Below are positions 48,401 through 59,956 of a stretch of DNA of 64,000 nt, piece by piece. The position numbers were made by a program, and so were the translations under genes. Origin of the DNA: Cutaneotrichosporon cavernicola (Eukaryota > Basidiomycota > Tremellomycetes > Trichosporonales > Trichosporonaceae). A model generated the notes under the pieces. It was given only the letters and a program-made list of their open reading frames with translations, was not told where the DNA came from and did no database searches. Positions within the stretch are counted from its first letter, which is position 1. Each line of letters begins with the position of its first letter. The stretch spans positions 1,054,001-1,118,000 of the forward strand of contig NC_083394.1 in assembly GCF_030864355.1 (NCBI RefSeq), read 5' to 3'.

Positions 48401-48943
48401 CCCCTCGACGCAGGACTGCCCAGGATTACGCACAACTCACCACAAACCCTCCAAGCTCTCCACCCCCGTCCACCGCGACGCCGCCACCACCACCATCTCT
48501 CCGTTCTTCACCACAACAATTACTCACGCGATAGCGTCGTGTGGACTCTTCATCGCCGTGACACGACCACTCATTCCTAATTTACACTCATCTCGCCCAT
48601 CTGCTGCTGGCAGCACCTCGCCTCAGAGAATTTCGCTGTTACATGCAACATTCACCCCGGGTCAACAATACGGCTGCGATAATCTGCTGCGGCGGAGGAC
48701 CAAATCGTCACTCAACCCTCATCACATCACTGCGGTGGCTGGCCCCGCAGGCTCCTGCGCCCTCCAAGTTGTTTGACTTCCCACACGCCCTCGCTCGACT
48801 TAAGAGTGAATAGCCCGTCTACAGTCTTCTGCATCTTCCTCGCGGGCGCTCCTCACTGCAGAGTAGCCACAGCAGACGCCGTCGCACTTTCCGCTTGCAG
48901 CAAGCTGCACCTTCTCCCTCCCACCTTCCTTTCCCCCATCCTC

Positions 48944-51468
48944 ATGTGGCCGTGGTCGCATGAACGGTCTGTCTCGTACTCGCCGATCGGACAGACGTGC
49001 GCAGACGACGCGTTGCCAGGGCCAATACATGACTACCGCTCGAGCGACGGGGTCGACCTCGAATCAGGCTTCCCCAAGGAGAGCGTGTTGTCGACATGGC
49101 GCAGCTACGTTGAGCATTACATCGGGCGCGCGCGCAGGCAGCGCCGCCCGCTGCTCGTCATGAGTGCTCTAGGCGCCGTTCTGTGCTTCTGCGCCATCAT
49201 CCTCTTCTCATTCACCATCTACGACCGCGTCCTGCCTACGCGTGCCGTATACGGCGATGTTGGATGGACAGGGAATGACAACGTCGGAGCCAATGACGCA
49301 GTCTTCAACGCTTCTGAAGGCATCCTTCCCATCTCCGACGATCCAACACACCTCCTTGTTCCGACACGGGAACCGCGGCGCAAGCCTGTCCCCCTTCTCA
49401 GGCCGTACGAGACGCGACCGCCTCTCGACATGCTCACCGAGTTCTTCATCACCGGCGAGATCAAGTACACAGACCCGTCTACACACACAACCCCACAGAT
49501 GGACTTGGTGTACATGTTCGTCAATGCCAGCTCGGACTACTTCCATGCAGCCAAGGAGGCCAAGATGACCGAGGAGGGCATGCCGCTCGCCGGCAAGGGA
49601 CAAACCCATCACTACCGCGATAACGGCGAGCTGCGCGGCGCCATGCGATCAGGCGCATTGGCATTTGGCGACCGCGTCCGTGACATTCATCTTATCACGG
49701 GCCTGTTCGAGATTCCAGAGGAGAACCAGCAAATCATACCTTCGGATGACGAGCTCGCGCGCCTGGGTGTTAACACGTCCGACATCACCGGATGGAAGGT
49801 CTGCCAGATCCCTGAGTGGTTCGACTACGAGAACCGCGCAAATGTCAAGCACCACACTCATTCCGACATCTACTACCTGCCGCGCGACGACGACGGACGC
49901 ATCCACCCGTCGATCGCGGATGAGGACGAGGATAAGTGGCGCAACCTGTCGCTGCCAACATTCAATTCGTTCGAGATCGAGAACCGTGTCGGCTGGGTAG
50001 AGGGTCTCGCGGAGAACTTGTGAGGCACAAACTGAATTGTTCCAGCCACCTAACGCCCAGCATCTTTAGCAATGACGACATGTTCTTCCTCGGCGGCCTC
50101 TCGACGGCTGACTTTCATCACCCGCTCCTTGGGCCCGTGCTGCGTCTTGAGCCCGAGATGATGATCAAGGATGAGGTCCCGAGCAACCTGCTGACGTCGG
50201 GCGGCGAGATGGGTGGCTTGCAGCACGCCGGGCTACTGCTCTCGGCGCGTTTTCCCAGGAGAAAGCGCGAGTACTTGCATCACATGCCCAAGGCGTTTAC
50301 CAAGACTATGGCGCAGGAATCTTCGATCATGTTCGCTCAGTCGATGACACTCGCAGGGACGCGTACATTCCGCCAGAGCAAGCGAGGGCGCGCCGACATC
50401 TCCCTAGCATTCCTGACGGCTCACCTTCAGATCGAACGGTGGCGCGAGGGCCTGCTGTGGACGTACATTGTCGCCAAGCTTGGCGGCCAGGACGGCGTGC
50501 TCCGCGCGAACGCGCGTGACCAGTTACGCAACGTTCTCCACGTGCAGAAGGGCGAAGAGGGTGACGGCCTGGTGTTCGAGAAGATCAAGCGTTCGACGCT
50601 GCAGGACGTCGAGGAGATGTCCTACCGCGCGGGCTGGGAGCAGGCCCTGCACACGCAGTACCACTTCTCGTCTTTTGACGGACACCTCCCGTCGTCCAAG
50701 AAGATCCTGCATAACGACGACACGAAGCACTGCATATTTTCGATCAGCCAGTGTCTTCCAAAGGACTTTTTTTCGAACGACGAGGATGTCAGCGCGGTTG
50801 ACGTGTTCCGAACCCTGACGTTTGACTTGGGCGGCTGCGGTGACTGCCTCATCGACGCCCTTATCAACGAGAGCGGCGAGCGCGGCTTATCGGCCTTCTT
50901 TCCCAGTGCCGACGCACTCTACTTCCCGCCAAAGGACCAGCCGAAGCGCATGTGGGAGCGCTCGGAACCGATGCTCCCATTGACTCCGACTTGGGAGGAG
51001 GCCAACTTTAGCTTGGCTTACAACGTCCGCACGGGGCAAGACGGCTGGAAGGGCGTACGTCCGCGCACGGACGGCGCAGTGCGCATGCGCGAGTGGTGTG
51101 TCAAGATGCTTTCGCGCTACACCTACGCCTACGGTACGCCCTTGATCATTCCTCTTTCCATGCTAACGGCAGGCCGCACACCTTCGCGCTTCTACATGGT
51201 GCACAACGAGGCAGAATTTACACGCTACGTGAACGAGCTCACGAGAAACACCGACGTCGCGATGGTGTGCATCAACGACGACCAGCCTGACAACGCGACT
51301 GGCGCTGTCCGCAAACGCTTCCGGAAGTGGATGGAGACGCTGTTTAGCGGCGACAGCCGCTTTGTCCGGTACGAGAAGGCCCACTTCAGGTGGAGCGACG
51401 ACGACTCGCTCCTCCTGGACCGGGAGGATGAGCAGGATAATGAGAAGGAGAAGGAGAAGAAGGCGTAG
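48944..51468 (+). CDS. XPT1: Xpt1-like stealth-family sugar-phosphate transferase
   Basis: Exons 48944-50019, 50061-51133 and 51173-51468 encode 814 residues. This is a type II membrane protein: a short cytosolic tail with RARRQRR, one membrane segment at about 70-93, and a lumenal domain. Stealth conserved regions appear in order: MDLVYMFVNASSDY (CR1); HHYRDNGELRGAMRSGALAF and DRVRDIHLIT (CR2); LPTFNSFEIENRVGWVEGLA then ENFIFSNDDMFFLG (CR2/3); FLTAHLQIERWREGLLW; and KWMETLF near the end. In Cryptococcus neoformans this family includes Xpt1, a Golgi xylosylphosphotransferase acting on mannose of glycoproteins; GlcNAc-1-phosphotransferase is the animal relative. The donor sugar here is inferred. 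ATG 48944 is preferred; an in-frame ATG at 48773 would put 57 residues before it. Intron 2 is 39 nt and stop-free. Confidence 0.85.
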
Positions 51469-52473
51469 AAACATCAACTTGCATGGCGGCACATCATACA
51501 ATCTAGACACAAGCACTTCCAGGGCACACCTGCCATATCCCGCATGCGATTTATACCCTTGTAGTACCAGCTGCACTCGATAGGTCTTGCACATTCATTT
51601 CAATGTGAAGCAGGATAGAGTGGACCTGCTGTCGACAAAACCTCGCAGCAACCTGCTCTACCTACAAGTTCAGCGTAGCGAGAAGGCATCAGACAGACAA
51701 AATCAGGACACGCCACCCGAGCGGCTCGATATCTCAGCTCCCACTTACACTACGCTGTGGATTGCTTGTGTTGTAGTACAGTTTCTGTCAGGAGCCTTCA
51801 GACCTGGCTGACATAAGCGTGGGCAGGTCACCTATACGTTTGTCGTCCACAATTCTGGAATCAATAGCACACAAAGACAGCAATGTCCAAGATGGAGAGG
51901 AGCAGTGCACACCGCTCGTCAAATGTCTACTCTTCCCAGAGTCTTTAGGCAGGGAAAGAACCAACCCGAATGGGGGATGCACGTGCCTCTTCCTGATCCG
52001 GCTCGACCCGCCCACAGTGTAGCGTGAAGCTCTGTCGCCAGCCACCCGGTATTGAGCACCCATCCCCACTCGTGTTGGTCAGCTGGGCGGTGGGCCCATC
52101 ACAATGAGCCAGACGGTGAGTCGACGTAGACGCTCCTGTCTAGAACGCTGTGCCAGTAGAACGAGGAAGGCAGAAGTTGCGGTTGACGTCATTTACAGAT
52201 TGATGTTGAGTGTCAACATCTCGAGGACATCATCTTGCCTTGGGGTTTTGTATGGCAAGTGAGCCTGAACCTGTAGACCAAATACCAAATGCCTCAACCC
52301 TTTAAAGATGGGAAACGAATCAAAGATAAGGCGATCTCAAACATCAGGTGTTGCTCCACAGGCACAACCCAACTCCAGGTCACGTGTCCCCTGGGTGGGT
52401 GGAGGTCTGAAGCTGGGTGACTTATGACGCCGTTCTCTCTTGGCTTAACGATCCCACATCCACATCGTCCATC
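51469..52473. promoter_or_regulatory. 1-kb region upstream of RAV1
   Basis: No gene. A perfect hairpin GATGTTGA-gtg-TCAACATC lies at 52202-52220, with TTGACGTCA (CRE-like) just upstream at about 52183. The rest is unremarkable. Confidence 0.5.
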
Positions 52474-55400
52474 ATGTCGCTGCGCCTACGACAGGCCATC
52501 CCTGGCCGTCCGCGCCGCGACTCACCCAGTGCGCTCAGCGCTATCACTACCCCATGCGGGTCATACTTTGTGCGCATGCCCCACATCGACCTATCCCCTC
52601 CCACGCCGCCTGCTTTCCCACTTCGCCTTTCTGCCGTCCCCATCTGAGCGCGCTAACCCCAGGTCTATCCTTCCTCCTCGAATGTCGTGCTCCTCGATCC
52701 CGATGGTGACCTGCACAACACCCTGCCGTTCTGGGACGCGCTGCCGCACCGCGCCGGGCCGTCCGGAATTGAGCGCGATGTCGGCGGAGTTCTCGCGCGC
52801 GATGGCATGGTACGTGGTGGCGGTTAGCGGATGACCAGCTGGGACGCTCCCAGAGGGCGCAAATGACAGCTTACACGAGAACCTGCGCCGCCGTTCGCTG
52901 ATAAGTGCGCACCTCACTGACACCAGGTCCTCGCGTGGAGCGGTGCGCACGTTGTCCTCTGGAACTACCAGCCTCAGGGCTGGAAGGTTCACTCGACCAT
53001 TGTTGCCAACTCACCCGTCGCGTCTCTCGACTTCTGGGGAGGCACGCTCGCACTTGGCACGCAGACCGGGGTGGAACTCTGGCGCACGGAGAACGCCGAG
53101 ATCGTCGTCTGGGACCGCATCTGGACTGGACACAGTGAACCGTCGCCCATGGTGGCTCTCCCTCCAGAGAAGAGCCACATCGCATGGTACTTCCAGGTGA
53201 GCTGGGTCTCCAAGTTGGTAGCTGACAACAGGGTGGCCGCGAGATCACAATCCAAGCTTTTGGCACCAAGGGTGTCACTGGGAGCCCTCAAATCCTCCGT
53301 CAACCGCGCCAGATTGAGTGGCTCGGGTGGCGAACAGTCGAGACGACAGAAGCGCAGCTCTACGTCGTCACGACCAACGGAGTGTTGCGCATCTACGCGA
53401 CCGTGTTGGACGATCCTACGTGGTTCCAGATGCTCTATGCCATGGACTACCGCGCATTCCGGGACGCCGGCGTTCTCCCACCCAAAGGCAAAGGCCCGGC
53501 CGAGTTTGGCACCATCTTGGTCCCGGACGGGGCGACGCTACGCAAGGCGGCGAAGAGAGCGCATGTTGCTGCGGGGAACGGGAGACTATCGGCGTCAGTC
53601 ATCAAGATCCTCGACGCGCTCGATAACGATGAGGCCGACGTCGCCATTTGGTTCGGTGCCAGTGGTGAAGTCGTCCTTCGTTCCATTCTCAACCTCGACC
53701 GGGCTCCGCCGACCCTAATCAAGTCGGAACCGCTCGCGTCGTTCATCACCCCTATCAACGCTTCATGGTCCAGTCGCGGATGCCTGCTCGACGGCAAGTC
53801 GCTCTTCCTCGCCTTCCCCCCTACCCACGCACAGCCAGATGTTTCGACAGTGCGCGTCTCCCTCCTCGATCTCTTTGGTGGCAACGACGAGTCTTTCGGT
53901 GCTGCTGAGTCTGCTGACTTTGAAACCATGTCCGTGCTCATGACACAAGACATCCAGTGCTTCGCGCGCACTCCCAACGGCCGCGGATTGCTTGCCATTG
54001 GTAAAGGCGGTGAGATTGGCGTGTGGGAGAAGCGCCGCCTTGGGAATATGTCGTGGAACGAGTCTAAACTCAAGACCCCTGCGCTCGTCGGCAAAGGTCA
54101 GTGGATGGCGCCGGCATCCCCAATCTTGTACGCTATCTACGCCAAGGGACGCGGTATCGCATCCTACTATCACGATCCAACGGATGGTCCGCGGGTCGTT
54201 CTCCGACACCTAGACCCCGGCGTTGGAATGCCGACCGAACCGGTGGTCATGCCCCACTTTACGCCCAAACCGGACGACAAGATCGAGCTCCTACTCGCCC
54301 TTTCCGACATTGACGACGGGTACAGCCCACGGAGACGTCGCACACGCCGCGCTGTTATCATGGCTGTATCGGCGAGCGGCGAGGCCTGGGTGTGGCGCAT
54401 CGAGCCGGCACCTACCTCGCCGCGCTTTGAGTTCTCTGAGTCGCCGCTGACTCGGCGCGACTCATTCGCCTCAACGCCGCGGAGGAGGGGGACTATGCTC
54501 CCTGACTCGCCGTCGGGCTCACCGCAGGTCAAAGGCAGCATCATGTCCGGGGACTCTGGCACTGGGGGTTACGTGTATCACAGCGAGAAGCCGATCGTGA
54601 CGTTGATCTCGCACTCGTTTCTCCCGGTCGAGGACGGCAAGAAGCCGCGCTTCATTCTCCCTGTTGACCCGATGGGCTGGCACAGCTCCACAATCGACTG
54701 GGAGACGGATACTCCGCTTCAAGACATGGTGGTGACGCTGTCCGACAGTGGCGTGCTCGAGTTCTGGACGCCGCGCCTCGGCCAACATCTCGCCGGTCAG
54801 CGGCGTTCGTCGGTCCACCGCGACGCATGCTTTGACGGACACACCGCCAACGCCGGGTGGACGCGCACCAGCGTCGTAAGAACGGAGAAGACGGATGTAT
54901 GCTTAGCACGCACGAGCTCGCGCAAGAAGACAGCCATCGTGTGTGCCGTCGGCGACAAGTACGAGGTGACGATCTGGGACTCAAATGTCTCCGAATTCTC
55001 CACCGGCCTCGAGTTGACGCACACGTTCGAGTAAGTCTTTGTGTTCTCCCTTTTTATTCAGCTGACCCTTAGCCGTGGTCATGTCATCCAAGACCTCGAC
55101 TGGACAACCACGTCCGACCTTCAATCCGTGCTGGCTGTTGGGTTCCCGCACCAGATCGTGCTCGTGTGCGAGCAGCGCTTAAGCTACGTTGACGTCACGC
55201 CAGGATGGGCGCCGTTCCTCCACGTCGACATGCGCAAGTACACCTCTGTGCCGATCAACGACTCGGTTTGGATTGCTGGCGGCTCGCTCGCTGTCGCCGC
55301 CGGGAACCAGGTGTACATCTTCAGTCGGTTCTTGGAGAAGCCGACGCCTCCACCATCACCTCCCGAATCAGACGAGGTAACGCACGCCAAGGCAGAATTA

Positions 55401-58398
55401 GATGGCGAGGAGCCCGAGGACATCTTCCAGCTGATCGCGCACGAGAACGGGCCCCTGTTCGACTTCCACCCGACCATGCTCCACCAGTGTTTGATGTGGG
55501 GTGAGTAGTCAAGAGTGGGCATAGCTGACGGCAGACAAGATCGATCTTGTTAAGAACATTCTGGTTACGCTCGTCAAGGATATGCGCAAATGCGAGGATG
55601 AGGGGCGGCGGCGACTCATTTACCAGCGTCTCGACCCTCTCGCGTTCCACCAGTCGAACGCCGTGCGCCAACAGAAGGTAACCAAGACCGACTACTCTAG
55701 CCTCTTTTCGATAGTGCCGTCAGAGGATCCAACGGACGACGACGAATTCACCGAGTCGGTCGTGCAGGACCTGATTGAGAGACTGGACGGCCCGGTCGTG
55801 ATCCCTCTGGACCAGGTCGAAAAGAGCAGCCTGGCAGCCCTCGCACAGGCTGTGCTCGAGGTTGAAGCGTCGCGGCGTTCTCTCGACATCTGTGGGCTGC
55901 GCTACTTGATCAGCATTCGCGCATTCGCGAATCGCGACCGCCGGACTGCGCTGAGTGGCGCTGCCACCCCACTTCCTATCCCCATTCCCGAGGAGGGCCT
56001 CCGGCCCACAGCGCACTCTCGCATCTCGTTCCGCAACATTGTCTGGGCGACACATAGCGAGTCTCAGGTAGTTCTCCTGCAGGCAGCCACCGCCTCCACC
56101 GAGAACAACAAGATGATGTGGGAGGACGCAAAGCGCCTCGGCGTATTCCTCTGGCTGAGAAACCAGGAGGAGATCCGTGCTGAGCTCGAGGTCGTTGCGC
56201 GCAACCGCTTCATGGCGGAGGAAGACCGCGACCCAATCTCCGCGAGTCTGTTCTTTTTCGCGCTGGGTAAGAAGCAGGTTGTGCACGGCCTCTGGCGCCA
56301 GGCGCCGGGGCACAGGGAGCAGGCTATGATGCTCAAGTTCCTCGCCAACGACTTTTCACTCGACCGCTGGAAGACGGCTGCAGCGAAGAATGCGTACGCG
56401 CTTCTGAGTAAACAGCGCTATGAGTACGCCGCAGCGTTCTTTATGCTCGCCGGCAGCCCTAAGGACGCGATTACTGTGTGCTTGCGTCAACTGAACGACT
56501 GGCAGCTGGCCGTTACTCTCGCGCGCGCAGTCGAGGGTGACGGCCCGCTCCTCACTTGGGTCTTGACTGACACCGTGCTCCCGATTGCGTTTGCTGGAGG
56601 GCACCGGTGGCTGGCGTCGTGGGCATTATGGATGCTGAAGCGTCGCGATCTCAGTGTGCGGGTGATCGTGTCCCCAATGGAGGAGGTCGCTGCGGCGTGG
56701 AACGCGGAAGCAGTCAACAGTGGCAAGCTGGTGGTCGGGCAGCCAGACAATGACGACCCGTCACTCCTGCTGCTGTTCCAGCACCTTAAAAGCAAGACGT
56801 TGCAAACGGCCAAGGGTACGAGCGAGATCACGCCGGTGCTCGAGTTCGACTTTGTCGTACACAACGCAAGAGTGTTCTTCCGCATGGGCTGCCACCCACT
56901 CGGTCTGGATGTGCTGCGGTCGTGGTCGTTCGAGCGGGCGTGGTTCCCCCCTCCCGTTATCAAAAAGCGTCCCGAGCCCATCAAAGTTGGCGGCGACGTT
57001 GGCAAGGGCCCAGTTTCGCCTACTCGTCGCATGTCCATGTCGCCATACGTCGTCCGCCGCAGAAGCAGCTTCATGTTGTCCCGCCCGGCTGGGCGCGAGA
57101 ACATGCTCATGGACATGGACGTGGTTGCGGAAGGCACCGAGCCGCCGACGCGCCAGCCGTCCCCTGGGCCGGAGAATGGCGGGCTCCCGTCGCTCACAAT
57201 GTCCAAAATGGAGGACAGGGCCGAGCCGCCAGGCCTCATGAAGGGCCTGCGCAAGGACGTGGAGCAAGGTGGGGCCGTGTTCGACATGGACCAGTTCTTC
57301 GCTCCCGACAAGGCCAAGGATGTCCCGGAGCTCGTGACCTCGCCGCCATCAACGAACGGCTCGACCACGCCCGCCCTCATGACAGGGCAGGCGACGCCGG
57401 TCTTCGGCGTGCAGTTCACTGACTCGTTTGGTGGGGGCGCTGCGACCGCACTCAAGCCTGAGAGCGTGAGTCCCGGCAGTCCGAGTAGCCGAGCGGCGTC
57501 GCCCGGTAGCAAGAGTCCGATAGGCCGGACGCAGCGTGACCGGTCACCCGCCAGGTCGGGCACTGGGACACCGTCGCGCAAGGGTGCCAACCTTATGAAG
57601 GAGATGATGGCGGGCACGCAAGCAGAGCAAGGAGGCGTCGAGTTCAGTCTGGACAGCTTCTTCCCCGGCGCCCCAGCACCGCGAGCCACGAAGGCCCCCA
57701 CGAACGTTGACACGCCGAAGGAAGAGGTCAAGGCCAAGGAGGACGAGCATGAGGACAACGTTGAGAAGAAGGACGAACCTCGCAAGGGTCTGAGCCTCAT
57801 GAAGGAGAACAATGCGCACACCCATTCCGCGCAGGGCGGCGTTGAGTTCAGCTTGGATTCCTTCGCCCCGACCATGCCGGCGCCGGCGCCGGTCGCCCAA
57901 GACGCCTACAAAATGGACGCGACGAGTAACGGGGAGACGCCGGACAAGACGATGGAGGAGAAGGAGGAAAGACCCAAGGGCCTGAGTCTAATGAAGGAGA
58001 CGAACGCACACACGCTGTCAGCACAGGGAGCCACAGAGTTCAGCTTCGACGGCTTCTTCCCCTCCGAACCGGTGCTGCCTAAGTCGAAACCGGCGCAGGC
58101 GCCCACACCGCCAGATGAGCTGAAGGCGGCAGAGGCAACGGTGAACACCAAGCCAGTCACGCCAGAACCTGATTCCAAACCCACTGGATCTCCATCCCCG
58201 TCCACGCCTGAGTCCGACACACCCAAGACGACTGACGCAGATACGCTGCCCAACACTTCTGGCAAGGGCACCGACACAACTCCCGCCACCCCCGACCCCG
58301 AGCCACGAAAGGGTGCCAATCTCATGAAGGACCTGAACCCGAACGCGACTGCAGCCCAAGGTGGTGCAGAGTTTAATTTTGGCGACTTCGGATTCTAG
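52474..58398 (+). CDS. RAV1: RAV1, RAVE complex subunit (DmX-like, V-ATPase assembly)
   Basis: Six exons (52474-52569, 52663-52809, 52927-53196, 53232-55030, 55073-55500, 55535-58398) encode 1867 residues. The first ~900 residues are a WD-type propeller region (LAWSGAHVVLWNYQ, TLALGTQTGVELWR, LLAIGKGGEIGVW, KYEVTIWDSNV). A Rav1p_C-type helical region follows (FRNIVWATHSESQVVLL, RLGVFLWLRNQEEI, FFALGKKQVVHGLWRQA, NAYALLSKQRYEYAAAFFML, AGSPKDAITVCLRQLNDWQLA). Rav1 with Rav2 and Skp1 reassembles V1 with Vo on vacuolar and endosomal membranes. The C-terminal ~400 residues are disordered and carry five copies of a KGxxLMK...QGGxEFxxDxFF motif. Its stop is 43 bp from that of the convergent WW gene. 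Confidence 0.96.
57232..58395 (+). repeat. Five-copy LMK...QGG.EF protein motif in the RAV1 tail
   Basis: Degenerate in-frame units of about 25-28 residues at roughly 57232-57306, 57580-57669, 57785-57870, 57977-58063 and 58310-58395. Each has (K)G-x-x-LMK, a 6-8 residue spacer, Q-G-(G/A)-x-(E/V)-F and an acidic/aromatic end (DSFFP, DGFFP, GDFGF). Spacers between units are Pro/Thr/Glu-rich and not conserved. Confidence 0.85.
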
Positions 58399-58441
58399 AA
58401 CATAGCGTGTATGTCATTTTATATTCCTGTCTTGCTACCTA

Positions 58442-59266
58442 CTACCACCTGCCGTGGCCGCCACCTCCATGGTGCCCACCACCTCCATAGTGCCCACCAC
58501 CCCCTCCGCAACCGCCGCCATAGCGACCACCACCGTGGCCATGAGGCCGGCCCATCCCGCCCATCCCGCCCATACCGCCCATACCGCCCATCCCGTACGG
58601 CCGACCTCCCATGCCTCCTCCCATGCCTCCTCCCATGCCTCCTCCCATGCCGAACAGTCCGCCACCCATGCCTCCTCCCATGCCGAAGGGGCCCATGCCA
58701 CCGCCCATGAACGGCGGCGGGCCCATTGAGTGGCTGTACCCTCCGCCGCCACCAAGGCCATACGTCTTGTTCCTGTTCTTGCTCTGGCGGTCAGCACAAT
58801 TCGGTGGGCGATCAGGAATGACGGCCACACACCGCCTGGTCATCTCTCCTCTGTGGACAAAACTCACTCCCATAAGCGCGCCAAGCAGTAGTCCGCCGAG
58901 GCCTCCGCCCATCCCGCCGGAGCTGCCGCCGCCCATGCCCATCCCGCCCATCCCGCCCATACCACCCATCCCGCCGCTCGATCCGCCCATGAGCAGCGAG
59001 CCCAAGCCGCGGTCGGTCACCTCCTTCGCCTCCTTGGGGTTCTCGGCCACGTATTTCTCCGCGACCTGTGCGGCAGCCTGCGGGTCCGCCACCTGCTCGG
59101 GGTGCGCCTCGCCTTCCTTGGCGAGTGGGTGGGTCCATGTTATGGTTGGTGGCGTCGTGCTCGGGTTGACGTAGAACCAGGTGTTGTACGTCTCGTCCCA
59201 CTGGCGCACCCACGGGGACGGGAGGTCGTCGGAAATCTCGGCTGTGTTGGGCTGTGGGCTGGACAT
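58442..59266 (-). CDS. WW-domain protein with Gly/Met-rich tail
   Basis: Exons (minus) 59266-58868 and 58783-58442 encode 246 residues. An N-terminal WW domain (LPSPWVRQWDETYNTWFYVN, then TTPPTITWTHP) is complete, with both Trp and the Pro. It is followed by a short Ala/Glu helix (AAAQVAEKYVAENPKEAKEV) and a long low-complexity region of MGG, GMGG and GGGH units containing SKNRNKTYG. WW domains bind Pro-rich peptides; Gly/Met-rich tails like this occur in RNA-binding or membrane-associated proteins, so function is open. The intron (58784-58867, 84 nt) is a multiple of three and stop-free, so an unspliced form would also be translated. A GAGAT repeat lies in the 5' leader (59269-59300). Confidence 0.85.
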   Translation of the reverse strand: MSSPQPNTAEISDDLPSPWVRQWDETYNTWFYVNPSTTPPTITWTHPLAKEGEAHPEQVADPQAAAQVAEKYVAENPKEAKEVTDRGLGSLLMGGSSGGMGGMGGMGGMGMGGGSSGGMGGGLGGLLLGALMGVSFVHRGEMTRRCVAVIPDRPPNCADRQSKNRNKTYGLGGGGGYSHSMGPPPFMGGGMGPFGMGGGMGGGLFGMGGGMGGGMGGGMGGRPYGMGGMGGMGGMGGMGRPHGHGGGRYGGGCGGGGGHYGGGGHHGGGGHGRW

Positions 59267-59956
59267 GGCGAGATGAGATAGATGAGATGAGATGAGATGA
59301 GTAACTACGAGTCTGTCAGTGCGTTGTGAGGGCTTATGAGCTTATGAACCTCCATCTCGCAGATGTCCGGTTCGGTCGTCATGCCGACCGCCGTCAGAGG
59401 AACGGAGGTCGAGCGACTAATGACAGGGTTCTGATGTATGCGGGCTGGCACTCGTCGGATGGCCACATTAAGTGCAGTCATTGCTGACGTTATTACCCCA
59501 AGAAGCACTAGTAGGAGACGCAAGAGTACAGTAATGCGTTACCCGCAGCAGGGAAGTGCCGATCATCGCGGAACAGAGTTATACCCCTGATCACGTGAGA
59601 TTCACATGGCTGTGTTGAGAATCGCATACAACAATAAATACACGTCATTTATTCAGCCTACAAGACCGATATACAATGTCGTTCTATGCATCTGCTCCAA
59701 CTACTACGGTAGCCGTTTCTAGCTCCGCCAATCCCAGGGGCTGAAACCAACAGGCTGAATGCTCACCTCAGCATGCCAAGACTGCCCACGTGGTTTATGC
59801 GTGGCTCTTGCCCACCCAACTCCCCCTCGGCAGTAGCGATGCGCCGGCTTTCCAGATCCGAAGTGGAGGTGATTTACATCGCGGTATCCTCGCCAATCTT
59901 GATCTTTTGCTTCTCCTTCATTCTCTCCATCTCACAACTCACGCCGCCTGATCACG
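59267..59956. promoter_or_regulatory. Divergent promoter between the WW gene and IMO32
   Basis: 690-bp head-to-head region. A CACGTG E-box is at 59592-59597, and agatg repeats lie next to the WW gene start. No gene recognised. Confidence 0.45.

Larger units (their letters stand above)
37259..48943. other. 11.7-kb gene-free divergent region between the cyclin and the Xpt1-like gene
   Basis: I found no gene with family resemblance or the local exon/intron grammar. Open frames reach about 210 codons (40415-41047) but look random. The tract holds many short-period repeats (listed separately), a 28-base poly-C run and a 12-base C run near 39700. Composition is about 50% GC against roughly 58-60% in the flanking coding blocks (by eye). 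No transposase, reverse transcriptase, LTR pair or terminal repeat was recognised. Confidence 0.65.

Noticed and set aside
37259..48943. Transposon or LTR retroelement
   Set aside because: No long direct or inverted terminal repeats, target-site duplications, or reverse transcriptase, integrase or transposase motifs were found in any frame I read.
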